Source: Paenimyroides ummariense
GTDB taxonomy: Bacteria; Bacteroidota; Bacteroidia; Flavobacteriales; Flavobacteriaceae
NCBI RefSeq assembly: GCF_900115115.1
Contig: NZ_FOVI01000001.1
Span: forward strand, 124,001 to 188,000
Length of the DNA: 64,000 nt
Direction of reading: 5' to 3'
Numbering within the stretch: position 1 is the stretch's first letter; each line of letters starts with the position of its first letter. Positions 34,249 to 42,745 of the stretch are shown one piece after another. Below the pieces are notes generated by a model. The model was not told the DNA's origin and searched no databases. It saw only the letters and a program-made list of their open reading frames with translations. Both the position numbers and the translations under genes were made by a program.

Positions 34249-35298
34249 TTATTTTTTAACAGCTTTTTCTATAGTAAACGAAAATTCAGACCCTACACCT
34301 ATTTTACTTTCTACGTAAATATGCTCGTTGTGGGCTTCTATAATGTGTTTTACAATGGACAGACCTAATCCGGAACCGCCAATATCGCGCGATCTACTGG
34401 AATCGGTTCTGTAAAAACGTTCAAACAAACGGGAAATATGCTTTTTTTCTATTCCGTAACCGTTGTCGGTTATACGAATAAGAAGTTTTTTATCGGTTAA
34501 GCTTTCTATTGACACTTCAGTTGTACCATTATCTTTACCGTATTTTATGGAATTATCTACCAAATTTAAAACCACCTGATTGATTTTTTCTCGATCACCA
34601 TTCACAAAAATTGATCTATAGTGATCTTTATCAAACATTAAGGTGATGTCTTTTTTATCGGCTTTCATTTCCAACAAATCAAAAACATTCTGAAAAAGTT
34701 CGATTATATCAAAAGTTTGAATGTTCACTTTTAATTCGTTTGTTTCTAATTTGGTAATCATATCCAAATCGTTCACAATATCAATTAATCGTTCAATACC
34801 TTTATCGGCACGTTCCAGGTATTTTTTGCGAATTGCTTTATCTTTCACACCGCCATCTAACAATGTAGAAACGTATCCTTGAACCGTAAACAAAGGTGTT
34901 TTGAGTTCGTGCGCCACGTTTCCAATAAACTCACGGCGGTATTCTTCCTGTACTTTAAGTGATTCAATTTCCACTTTTTTATCGGTAGCAAATTTGTTTA
35001 CTTCGTACATCAACGTTTGCATATCGGTAGTTACCGGTTGGTTTCGCAAAACCGATTCGTCTAAAATACTTACTTCTTTATATATTTTTTGAATGCGGCG
35101 GTAAATAAAGCGTTCTACCCTGTATTGCAACACAAAAAAGCAAAAAGCAAAAAACAGCAACGTAAATGTTACTGTAAAAAGCCAGTTTATTTGGAAAAAT
35201 AAATGTTGCAACGCCATGAGCAATAATGTACTAAAAAGTACAATGACCAATGACGATTTTAATGCAAATTTGTAAGATTTACGGTATTTTATACCCAT
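34249..35298 (-). CDS. Sensor histidine kinase, PhoR-like
   Basis: 349 residues. Two hydrophobic segments (about 13-33 and 37-58) with almost no periplasmic loop, then a HisKA helix with His130 (FIGNVAHELKTP) and an HATPase domain (NLVDNSIKYG, DNGYGI, GGSGLGLS). The lack of a sensory loop and the adjacent PhoB-type regulator recall PhoR; phosphate sensing is inferred, and no PAS domain is evident. Its ATG overlaps the regulator stop by one base. Confidence 0.88.
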   Translation of the reverse strand: MGIKYRKSYKFALKSSLVIVLFSTLLLMALQHLFFQINWLFTVTFTLLFFAFCFFVLQYRVERFIYRRIQKIYKEVSILDESVLRNQPVTTDMQTLMYEVNKFATDKKVEIESLKVQEEYRREFIGNVAHELKTPLFTVQGYVSTLLDGGVKDKAIRKKYLERADKGIERLIDIVNDLDMITKLETNELKVNIQTFDIIELFQNVFDLLEMKADKKDITLMFDKDHYRSIFVNGDREKINQVVLNLVDNSIKYGKDNGTTEVSIESLTDKKLLIRITDNGYGIEKKHISRLFERFYRTDSSRSRDIGGSGLGLSIVKHIIEAHNEHIYVESKIGVGSEFSFTIEKAVKK

Positions 35299-35981
35299 TA
35301 AACTTCTAATTTATAACCTACGCCTTTTATGGTTTTAAATAAATCGTCGCCAATTTTTTCGCGTAGTTTTCTTATGTGTACATCAATTGTTCTACCGCCA
35401 ACAATTACTTCGTTACCCCAAACTTTGTCTAAAATTTCTTCGCGTTTAAACACTTTTCCTGGTTTTGAAGCTAAAAGATAAAACAATTCAAACTCTTTAC
35501 GTGGTAAAATAATTTCAGTTTTGTCTTTAATGATTTTATACTCTTCGCGGTTAATTTCTATATCGCCAATTTTTAAAACATCTTCTACTGAAATATCTTC
35601 TTTTACACGGCGTAACAATGCTTTTACTTTACTAACCAGTAGTTTTGGTTTAATTGGTTTGGTTATGTAATCATCTGCACCTACATCAAACCCAGCAACT
35701 TGCGAATAATCTTCGCCACGAGCGGTTAAAAACGTAATAATGCTGCTGTTCAATTCAGGCATCTTTCGCATGTTTTCGCATGTTTCAATACCATCCATTT
35801 CGGGCATCATTACATCAAGAATAACTAAGTTAGGAACTTCTTTTTTTGCAATAGACAATGCTTCTTTACCATTTTTGGCTGTGAATACCTGATAATTTTC
35901 GGCTTCTAAATTAAAACCTACAATTTCTAAAATATCCGCATCATCATCAACTAATAAGATTTTAATATCCTTATTTTTCAT
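35298..35981 (-). CDS. Response regulator, OmpR/PhoB family
   Basis: 227 residues. Receiver domain with Asp12/13, phospho-acceptor Asp56 (LVILDVMMP) and the conserved Lys in YITKPIKPK; C-terminal winged helix (EFELFYLLASKPGKVF, GGRTIDVHIRKLREKIG). It is a DNA-binding regulator, phosphorylated by the kinase downstream. The divergent TonB-dependent receptor gene 180 bases away is a plausible target. Confidence 0.93.
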   Translation of the reverse strand: MKNKDIKILLVDDDADILEIVGFNLEAENYQVFTAKNGKEALSIAKKEVPNLVILDVMMPEMDGIETCENMRKMPELNSSIITFLTARGEDYSQVAGFDVGADDYITKPIKPKLLVSKVKALLRRVKEDISVEDVLKIGDIEINREEYKIIKDKTEIILPRKEFELFYLLASKPGKVFKREEILDKVWGNEVIVGGRTIDVHIRKLREKIGDDLFKTIKGVGYKLEV

Positions 35982-36161
35982 TTGTTTTATTGTTGTTTCG
36001 GTTGTAAAATTAAAGATAAATAAAAAACAAACAACCTCTTAACGATTATTTAATGTACTAACAATTTCTTTACAAAAACTCAATACTTTCGTAAAAAAGC
36101 TGTAACGTTTCAATAACTTTTAGGTAATTCCTTTGCAACGAAAATTTATAATAACAATATA

Positions 36162-38897
36162 ATGAAATTAAATTTTTTGGCAGCAGCGTTATTATTTGGA
36201 GTAGTGACTTATGCACAGGATACAAAAACGATTAAAGGCCACATTTACGATACAGCTAATAACAACGAACCTTTGGCGTATGCAACAGTGATGTTACAAA
36301 ACACATCAATTGGTGCAGAAACCGATGAAAACGGGTATTTTGAAATTGAATGCGAGCAAGGATCTTATTTATTAGAAGCATCGTACGCAGGGTATCAAAC
36401 CTTTGTTTTACCTTATGATACAGGAAGTGCTAACGAAGTTAACATTAATATGACTCCTGAAGAAGCCAATTTAAACGAGTTGGTTATTACGGTTAATAAC
36501 AGAAAATCATCGGAAACAGCTTTATTAAGCGAACAGCGTAAATCGTTAGAAATAAAACAACAGATCGGCGCACAAGAGCTTTCGCGTAAAGGTGTGGGCG
36601 ATGTTGCTGCGGCGGTTGCAAAAACAGCAGGTATTTCTCAGCAAGAAGGAAGCAATAACGTGTATGTTCGTGGTTTGGGCGACAGATACAATTCAACATC
36701 TTTAAACGGTTTGCCGGTTCCATCGAACGATCCGGAGAAAAAGAACATTAATTTAGAATTATTTTCAACGGATATTGTGGAATATATTTCGATCGACAAA
36801 ACCTTTAATTCAAGAAATACCGGAGATTTTGGTGGTGGAAATGTAGATATCTTATCAAAAGATTTTAAAGACAGTGGTTTGTTCGAAATTGAACTAGGTG
36901 CGCAAGCAAACACCAATGCGTTAAGCAAAGGCAGCGATTTTGTACTTCCGCAAGGTCCAAGCAAAATGGGTTACGCATCATACGGAAAACCTAACAACGC
37001 TTTAAATGGTTACAACTTTCAGAACAGTTTACAACCAGAAAGTGCCGGTCCAATTGGTGGAAACTTTGGTTTAAAAGCAGGTAAATCGTTCTTAATTGGC
37101 GAAACCGGTAAATTAAATTTATTTGCTACAGCAAGTTTTGATAACGGTTTTACTTACAGAGAAGGTATTAACCAAAGTACCAGTGCGCAGGGTGCAAAAT
37201 TAAAATCGTTTAACCAGGAAAAATTCTCGCAAACTACCAATACTACAGGTATGTTTAATGCTAATTACCATGTGAATGACAACCACCGTTTAGCATATAA
37301 CTTTTTGTACATTAATTCTTCTGATTTATCAAGAGATACTTATACAGGCAGCGACCGTGATTTTGAAGGCGATCATGATGCTTTATTGGTTCAGCGTGGT
37401 ACATTCATTCAAAATACGGTTTTAATTAATCAGTTGTTGGGTAACCACAAACTAAACGAAAAATTAGGTTTTGATTGGGCGGTATCGTACAACACCATTG
37501 AAAGTGACATGCCGGATAGAACGCAAAACAAAATGTTTTACTGGAAAGATTCAGATACTTACACTTTAGCGCAACGTACCATTACAGATAACCACCGTTA
37601 CTTTCAAAATCTTAAAGAAGATGAAATTGCAGCGAATCTTGCATTGAATTACAAATTAGGTGTTGATGAAAACGGTAACGAAAAAGGAAAAGTAACTTTT
37701 GGTTACAACGGTCGAGTAAAAAAACGTGATTTTGAAGCGATACAATACAACTTCCGTATTTCGGGCGATGCTTTAACAAGTGCTGTAAATCCGAATAATT
37801 TAGATACTTTTTTCAATCAGCAAAACTATACCAGCGGCTTATTTAGTATTTCGGCATTTGCAGGCGATACTCCACAAACATACAGTGGTGAACAAAATAT
37901 ACATGCCTCTTTTGGTAATTTAGAATACCGTTTAACCGATAAATTCAGCGCAGTTATTGGTTTACGTTACGAAAAAATAGATCAAACCGTACAATGGAGA
38001 ACGCAGTTAGATGCTATTGAGCAAACCAACAAATTTAACCGTAACGAATTTTTACCAAACTTATCGTTAAAATATGAATTGTCAGGCACACAAAATTTAC
38101 GTTTAGCAGCAAGTAAAACCTACACATTGCCTCAATTTAAAGAACGCGCACGCTTTATTTACGAAGACGTAACCGAAATTAAAGTAGGTAACCCGTACTT
38201 ATATCCATCGCAAAACTACAACTTTGACTTAAAATGGGAAATTTTCCCAATGAACGATGAAGTAATTTCGGTAGCCACTTTTGGTAAGTACATTCAAGAT
38301 CCTATCAATGAAATCACCATGGCATCTTCTACCAACGATATCACTTGGGTAAATATTGGTGACAAAGGATACGTTTACGGAGCAGAATTCGAAATTAAGA
38401 AAAGACTTTTTGATTTTGGCGGAACTAACATCAATAACATTTCGGGTGGTTTGAATGTATCGTATATGAAAACCGATCAGGAAGTAGATAAAGATAAAAT
38501 TCAACGTGAAACCAACGGATTGATAAATACCAATTTTGATTTTGACCGATCGTCGTTCACAGGTGCTTCTGATTTATTATTGAATGCAGATATTTCGTAT
38601 GTAACCGAATGGAACGAAGGCAGAGGAATGACCGCTACTGTTGCATACACACATTATTCTGACCGTTTGTACGCTTTAGGTGTAGAAAGCAAAGGTAATT
38701 TAATTGACAAAGGCATGGGAAGTTTAGATTTTATCTTAAAAACAAAAATCCATAAAAACTTTGCACTTGATTTTGCCGCACGTAACATTTTAAATCCGGA
38801 ATTCCGCAGAATACAAGACAACGCTTCAGGTGCAATAGATGCTGTTACATATAAAAGAGGAGCCTTCTTTAGTTTAGGTGGAAAATATACATTTTAA
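36162..38897 (+). CDS. TonB-dependent receptor
   Basis: 911 residues; signal peptide about 1-18. A CarboxypepD_reg-like domain covers about 22-105 (IKGHIYDTANNNEPLAYATV), then a plug (about 130-250, NNVYVRGLGDRYNSTSLNGL) and a 22-strand-type barrel ending in Phe (GAFFSLGGKYTF). It imports a large or scarce ligand across the outer membrane with energy from TonB-ExbBD. The ligand is unknown. It is divergent from the PhoR/PhoB-like genes and followed by a surface lipoprotein gene after 87 bases, the arrangement of a receptor-lipoprotein uptake pair, though the lipoprotein is not SusD-like. Confidence 0.93.
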   Translation: MKLNFLAAALLFGVVTYAQDTKTIKGHIYDTANNNEPLAYATVMLQNTSIGAETDENGYFEIECEQGSYLLEASYAGYQTFVLPYDTGSANEVNINMTPEEANLNELVITVNNRKSSETALLSEQRKSLEIKQQIGAQELSRKGVGDVAAAVAKTAGISQQEGSNNVYVRGLGDRYNSTSLNGLPVPSNDPEKKNINLELFSTDIVEYISIDKTFNSRNTGDFGGGNVDILSKDFKDSGLFEIELGAQANTNALSKGSDFVLPQGPSKMGYASYGKPNNALNGYNFQNSLQPESAGPIGGNFGLKAGKSFLIGETGKLNLFATASFDNGFTYREGINQSTSAQGAKLKSFNQEKFSQTTNTTGMFNANYHVNDNHRLAYNFLYINSSDLSRDTYTGSDRDFEGDHDALLVQRGTFIQNTVLINQLLGNHKLNEKLGFDWAVSYNTIESDMPDRTQNKMFYWKDSDTYTLAQRTITDNHRYFQNLKEDEIAANLALNYKLGVDENGNEKGKVTFGYNGRVKKRDFEAIQYNFRISGDALTSAVNPNNLDTFFNQQNYTSGLFSISAFAGDTPQTYSGEQNIHASFGNLEYRLTDKFSAVIGLRYEKIDQTVQWRTQLDAIEQTNKFNRNEFLPNLSLKYELSGTQNLRLAASKTYTLPQFKERARFIYEDVTEIKVGNPYLYPSQNYNFDLKWEIFPMNDEVISVATFGKYIQDPINEITMASSTNDITWVNIGDKGYVYGAEFEIKKRLFDFGGTNINNISGGLNVSYMKTDQEVDKDKIQRETNGLINTNFDFDRSSFTGASDLLLNADISYVTEWNEGRGMTATVAYTHYSDRLYALGVESKGNLIDKGMGSLDFILKTKIHKNFALDFAARNILNPEFRRIQDNASGAIDAVTYKRGAFFSLGGKYTF

Positions 38898-38984
38898 CAA
38901 CATATTCATTACATACGCTTAACACACATTAAAGTATTAATACACAACTTTGTATCAAATAAAATAACTAATTATTTAAAGAAA

Positions 38985-40175
38985 ATGAAAAAGCCAATTT
39001 CAAAACTATTTAGCTTAACATTATTATCATTAACATTAGCAGCAACAGCAGTTTCTTGTTCAAGTGACGATTCAACTCCAGAAGTAGAACAACCAACTTC
39101 AGACTTTAAAGTAGACCGTAACAATTTAACAGGCGAAATTAAAAGTGGTCACGTAACATTAACAGACGGAACTTATAAATTAACCGGAAAACTAATCGTA
39201 GCTAACGGTGCAAAATTAACCATTAAAGCAGGTGTAAAAATTGAAGCTACAGCTTTAGGCGCAGGTCAGTTTGATGCAGTTCGCTACATTGCTGTTGCAC
39301 AAGGTGGGCAAATTTTCATCGAAGGTACATCTTCTAACCCGGTAATCATGACTGCAGAAGAAAAAGCGCCAGGTAAATGGGGTGGTTTGGTAATTTGCGG
39401 TAAAGCACCAATTAACAAAGGAGCTACAGCAACTGCAGAGGTTTCTGAATTAACTTATGGTGGATCTGATGCGAATGACAACTCAGGATCTATTAAATAT
39501 TTAAGAATCGAATATTCTGGATACTCTTACAACGCAGATAAAGAATTCAATGGTCTTTCTATGTTTGGTGTGGGTAAAGGAACAACTATTGATTATGTAC
39601 AGATTCACGATGGATCAGACGATGGTTTTGAGTGGTTTGGTGGTACCGTTGATGCTAAACACTTAGTTGTTACAAATTTCCATAGTGAAGTAGGTGATGA
39701 TTTATTCGATTGGACAGAAGGTTGGAACGGTGTAGGTGAAAACTGGTACGGGAAAAGAACAAATGGTGGTAACCGTGGTATCGAAGCAGATAACAACTCT
39801 AACAACCACACAGCAGCACCAATTGCTAACCCAACTATTAAAAACTTAACGTTAATTGGTAACAACGGTGGTAGCGAAAACCAAGCAATGAAATTGCGTG
39901 TAGGTACTAAAGGATCTTTTGACAACGTTGTACTAAGTAACTTTGGAACAGGTTTCGATGTGGAGCACGATGAAGGAATTAGCTACGTTGCAAGTGGTGA
40001 ATTAAAAGCTACACGCGTTAAATTTGATAACGTTGCAACAAAATCTAAAGGAAAGAAAACCGACGGAACAGCTGCAGATGTTAGCAAAATCTTTACAGAA
40101 GATGCTACAGCAACAGGTGCAGGTAACGGAACAGCAACCCCAACTTGGGCAACTGGCTGGACAGTAGGTTTGTAA
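38985..40175 (+). CDS. Surface lipoprotein, predicted beta-helix
   Basis: 396 residues. The lipobox puts the acylated Cys at residue 25 (TAVSCSSDDS); SSDDS after Cys resembles the Bacteroidota lipoprotein export signal, so it is probably on the cell surface. The body is Gly/Asn/Asp-rich with spaced motifs (GKWGGLVICGKAPIN, SIKYLRIEYSGY, DGSDDGFEWFGGTVDAKHL, GDDLFDWTEGWNG) that suggest a parallel beta-helix. The clustered Asp residues could bind metal (inference). It most likely works with the upstream receptor. I do not know an established function. Confidence 0.8.
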   Translation: MKKPISKLFSLTLLSLTLAATAVSCSSDDSTPEVEQPTSDFKVDRNNLTGEIKSGHVTLTDGTYKLTGKLIVANGAKLTIKAGVKIEATALGAGQFDAVRYIAVAQGGQIFIEGTSSNPVIMTAEEKAPGKWGGLVICGKAPINKGATATAEVSELTYGGSDANDNSGSIKYLRIEYSGYSYNADKEFNGLSMFGVGKGTTIDYVQIHDGSDDGFEWFGGTVDAKHLVVTNFHSEVGDDLFDWTEGWNGVGENWYGKRTNGGNRGIEADNNSNNHTAAPIANPTIKNLTLIGNNGGSENQAMKLRVGTKGSFDNVVLSNFGTGFDVEHDEGISYVASGELKATRVKFDNVATKSKGKKTDGTAADVSKIFTEDATATGAGNGTATPTWATGWTVGL

Positions 40176-40276
40176 TAAATTTCAAATAATTACTGTCACA
40201 GTTTAAGTCAGTTTGTCATACTACGCAAAGATGTAAAACAACTTAAACAAACAGTAAATCAGTTAAAATCTTCATA

Positions 40277-40312
40277 AATAACCTCAATTTTTTATTGAGG
40301 TTATTTTTTTGG
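40277..40312 (+). terminator. Terminator after the surface lipoprotein
   Basis: 12-bp hairpin AATAACCTCAAT / ATTGAGGTTATT with T5 loop and seven or more T residues after it. The 100 bases before it hold nothing else that I can recognise. Confidence 0.88.
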
Positions 40313-40361
40313 TATTTTATTTGATATTTATTTTATATATTTACTTATTCAATTTAAAGTT

Positions 40362-40712
40362 ATGAAAGAAAAATACCTATATATATTCTTACTGTTAATA
40401 ATAACAAGCTTTTCTGCGCAAGCACAAACAGCCAAAAACAGTGGAGTAGCAGACCAAGTTAAAACCGAGAATACGTTAGACAAGGTTCAAATTTACCCGA
40501 ACCCGGTTACCAGCGGTAAAATTTACATTAACGCAGAAAACACCTCAACCAAAACTATTGAGTTGTACGACATGCTGGGTAAAAGAATTGTTTTTACAGA
40601 AATGAACGGTTACCAGAAAGAATTAAACGTATCCAACTTAAAAGCGGGCGTTTATATTTTAAAACTGTCCGAAAAAAATAACAGCATTACACGCAAAATT
40701 GTAATAAAATAA
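40362..40712 (+). CDS. Small T9SS sorting-domain-only protein
   Basis: 116 residues: signal peptide (about 1-21, cleavage AQAQ), a linker of about 20 polar residues, then a complete type A sorting domain (VQIYPNPVTSGKIYI, IELYDMLGKRIV, VSNLKAGVYILKLSEKN). There is no room for a cargo domain. It may be a decoy or regulator of the T9SS, a surface peptide, or the remains of a larger gene; nothing upstream in frame suggests a lost N-terminal part. Between two terminators, so transcribed alone. Confidence 0.82.
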   Translation: MKEKYLYIFLLLIITSFSAQAQTAKNSGVADQVKTENTLDKVQIYPNPVTSGKIYINAENTSTKTIELYDMLGKRIVFTEMNGYQKELNVSNLKAGVYILKLSEKNNSITRKIVIK

Positions 40713-40719
40713 AACATAC

Positions 40720-40746
40720 GCCCGTGATTATTTCACGGGCTTTTTT
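40720..40746 (+). terminator. Terminator of the small T9SS gene
   Basis: Hairpin GCCCGTGA-TTATT-TCACGGGC followed by six T residues. Confidence 0.92.
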
Positions 40747-40797
40747 AATGGAAACAATTTAGTAACATACACTCTTTTAGGTTTTAAAAAATTACCT

Positions 40798-40805
40798 TAA
40801 CTTTG
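40798..40805 (+). promoter_or_regulatory. -7 promoter element for the 40834 gene
   Basis: TAACTTTG, 28 bases before the ATG at 40834. Confidence 0.55.
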
Positions 40806-40833
40806 CATTATAAAATTTAAAAACAATTCAGAT

Positions 40834-41574
40834 ATGAAAAAAATTTACACTTTAGTTACAATTTTGGCAGCTTCTTTTGCTGCGAATGCACAGACTACAG
40901 TTAAAAAGGAATTTAATCAGTTTGGCTTTACAAACGCACAGGCATTTCCTAGTGGTGCTATCGATTCCAACATTTCATTTACAACTGTAAAAAATGCTTC
41001 AAATGTTGATCCTGCATACTACGATGGAGGCGGTGGTACCATTAGACTTTATCCAGGAGCTGGAGATGGTGGTTCACTTGAATTTACTTTCACAAATAAT
41101 ATTACAGTAACTGACGTTATTGTGGAAGCAGGTGTTACTAATGCAGCAGACGCAACATATTTTGTTGATGGATCTACTACAGGAACTGCCCTGGTTGCAG
41201 ATAGCCAAGGGTTATATACTATATCTGGTATAAATGCGGCAACTGGTTTAAAATTTCAAAATAGTGCTAACGCAACATCTGGTAATCAAATTAGAGTTTT
41301 ATCTGTTACATTCACATATACTACTTCTGCATCAACAAAAGAAAACAACATCGAAGGTTTAAACATTTTCCCTAACCCAGCGAACGATGTTTTAAACATT
41401 ACATCAAACAATACTGCTGATAAAAACGTACAGTTATTTGATTTAACAGGTAAAAAAGTATTAGATGTTACTACTGTTTCTCAAGTAAACGTTTCTACAT
41501 TGAAAGCGGGTATTTATGTAGCAAAAATCAACGAAGCTGGTAAAACAGCTACTCGTAAAGTTGTTATTAAATAA
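40834..41574 (+). CDS. T9SS-exported protein of unknown function
   Basis: 246 residues. Signal peptide about 1-19 (FAANAQ). Residues about 20-165 are a beta-rich domain I do not recognise (YYDGGGGTIRLYPGAGDGGS, LEFTFTNNITVTDVIVEAG), low in charge. Residues about 172-246 are a type A sorting domain (GLNIFPNPANDVLNI, VSTLKAGIYVAKINEAGKT). It should be exported through the outer membrane. Own promoter and terminator. Confidence 0.82.
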   Translation: MKKIYTLVTILAASFAANAQTTVKKEFNQFGFTNAQAFPSGAIDSNISFTTVKNASNVDPAYYDGGGGTIRLYPGAGDGGSLEFTFTNNITVTDVIVEAGVTNAADATYFVDGSTTGTALVADSQGLYTISGINAATGLKFQNSANATSGNQIRVLSVTFTYTTSASTKENNIEGLNIFPNPANDVLNITSNNTADKNVQLFDLTGKKVLDVTTVSQVNVSTLKAGIYVAKINEAGKTATRKVVIK

Positions 41575-41594
41575 TTTTTATAGAAATAAATCTT

Positions 41595-41627
41595 AAAAGC
41601 ATCTCTTAACCGAGATGCTTTTTTTAT
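41595..41627 (+). terminator. Terminator of the 40834 gene
   Basis: Hairpin AAAAGCATCTC / GAGATGCTTTT with six-base loop and T-run. A possible ATG at 41615 for the next gene lies inside this hairpin. Confidence 0.88.
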
Positions 41628-41630
41628 TCG

Positions 41631-41638
41631 TAATTTTG
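41631..41638 (+). promoter_or_regulatory. -7 promoter element for the LuxE-like gene
   Basis: TAATTTTG between the terminator and the GTG at 41657; transcription would begin at about 41645. Confidence 0.6.
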
Positions 41639-41656
41639 TACTTTAAAACAAAAATC

Positions 41657-42637
41657 GTGTTTACACCAGAAGACATCATTTCCATACATACCACAAAAGA
41701 ATTTCATAAAACAGCGATGAAAGTGTTTCGCTATCAGTTTCAGCACAACGAAGTGTATCAAAAATACTGTTTGTTGTTGAAGAAAAGTCCGGAGAATGTA
41801 AAGCACCTTACTGAAATTCCTTTTTTACCTATTGAATTTTTTAAATCGAAAGATATATTAAGTTCTATAGATGCCGTGCAAACCACGTTCACAAGTAGCG
41901 GAACTACCGGAATGATCACTTCTAAACATCATGTAACCGATTTAGGTTTTTACGAAGCCAGTTTTCGTAGTGCGTTTTCTAAATTTTACGGAAACATTGA
42001 AGATTATGCCGTTTTGGCGTTGCTTCCCTCCTATTTAGAACGCGAAGGATCGTCGTTAATCTACATGGCAAAAGATTTTATAGAAGGATCTAATCATCCC
42101 GATTCTGGATTTTATCTGCATAACTACAATGAACTCGCACAGAAGTTAGTCGAATTAGATAACAAGGGACAAAATATTTTGTTAATTGGTGTTACCTACT
42201 CTCTTTTAGATTTAATTGAACTACAAAAATTCGAGCTAAAGAACACCATTATTATGGAAACCGGTGGTATGAAAGGCAAACGTAAAGAACTAATTCGCGA
42301 AGAACTGCATACGATTTTAGCCGAAGGTTTTGGAGTGGAAAAAATTCATTCGGAATACGGAATGACGGAATTACTTTCTCAAGCCTATTCGTTTGGTGAT
42401 GGTATTTTTGAATGTCCGCCGTGGATGGATATTTTAATTCGCGATACCGAGGATCCGTTAACAATTATTGAAGATGGAAAAACAGGCGGTATTAATGTGA
42501 TTGATTTGGCTAATATAAATTCGTGCTCGTTTATTGCTACGCAAGATTTAGGTAAGAAATATCCCGATTACTCTTTTGAAGTTTTGGGCAGATTTGATAA
42601 TTCGGATATTCGTGGATGTAATTTAATGGTTTATTAA
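41657..42637 (+). CDS. LuxE-like acyl-protein synthetase/acyltransferase
   Basis: 326 residues if started at GTG 41657. The frame is open back to ATG 41615, but that codon lies in the terminator hairpin of the previous gene and upstream of the -7 element, so it cannot be used from this promoter; the GTG gives VFTPEDIISI, a natural start. The AMP-binding-type motif SSGTTG is at 80-85 and HSEYGMTELLSQAY follows later, as in LuxE. LuxE-type enzymes activate fatty acids. No luxCDAB genes are present; role unknown. Single gene. Confidence 0.78.
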   Translation: MFTPEDIISIHTTKEFHKTAMKVFRYQFQHNEVYQKYCLLLKKSPENVKHLTEIPFLPIEFFKSKDILSSIDAVQTTFTSSGTTGMITSKHHVTDLGFYEASFRSAFSKFYGNIEDYAVLALLPSYLEREGSSLIYMAKDFIEGSNHPDSGFYLHNYNELAQKLVELDNKGQNILLIGVTYSLLDLIELQKFELKNTIIMETGGMKGKRKELIREELHTILAEGFGVEKIHSEYGMTELLSQAYSFGDGIFECPPWMDILIRDTEDPLTIIEDGKTGGINVIDLANINSCSFIATQDLGKKYPDYSFEVLGRFDNSDIRGCNLMVY

Positions 42638-42671
42638 TCTCTATAAAATTAAAAACTTATTACGTAATTAT

Positions 42672-42698
42672 AAGATTTCTCCTTCGTCGAAATGACAA
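42672..42698. repeat. Diverged member of the GAGA..TGACA repeat family
   Basis: AGATTTCTCCTTCGTCGAAATGACA keeps the GAT head, ATTTC/GAAAT arms and TGACA tail of the copies at 4932-5081. Confidence 0.45.
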
Positions 42699-42707
42699 AG
42701 TCTATTT

Positions 42708-42740
42708 TAAAATAAAAAACCTCAGCTTTCACTGAGGTTT
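42708..42740 (-). terminator. Terminator of tyrS
   Basis: Minus-strand hairpin AAACCTCAG / CTGAGGTTT followed by TTTTATTTT. Confidence 0.88.
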
Positions 42741-42745
42741 AATTG

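Noticed and set aside
36493..36964. Minus-strand open frames within the TonB-dependent receptor gene
   Set aside because: Antisense by-products of coding bias; no promoter, signal or family resemblance.
41657..42637. Part of a bioluminescence or aryl polyene gene cluster
   Set aside because: No luxAB, luxC, ketosynthase or carrier protein genes are nearby.
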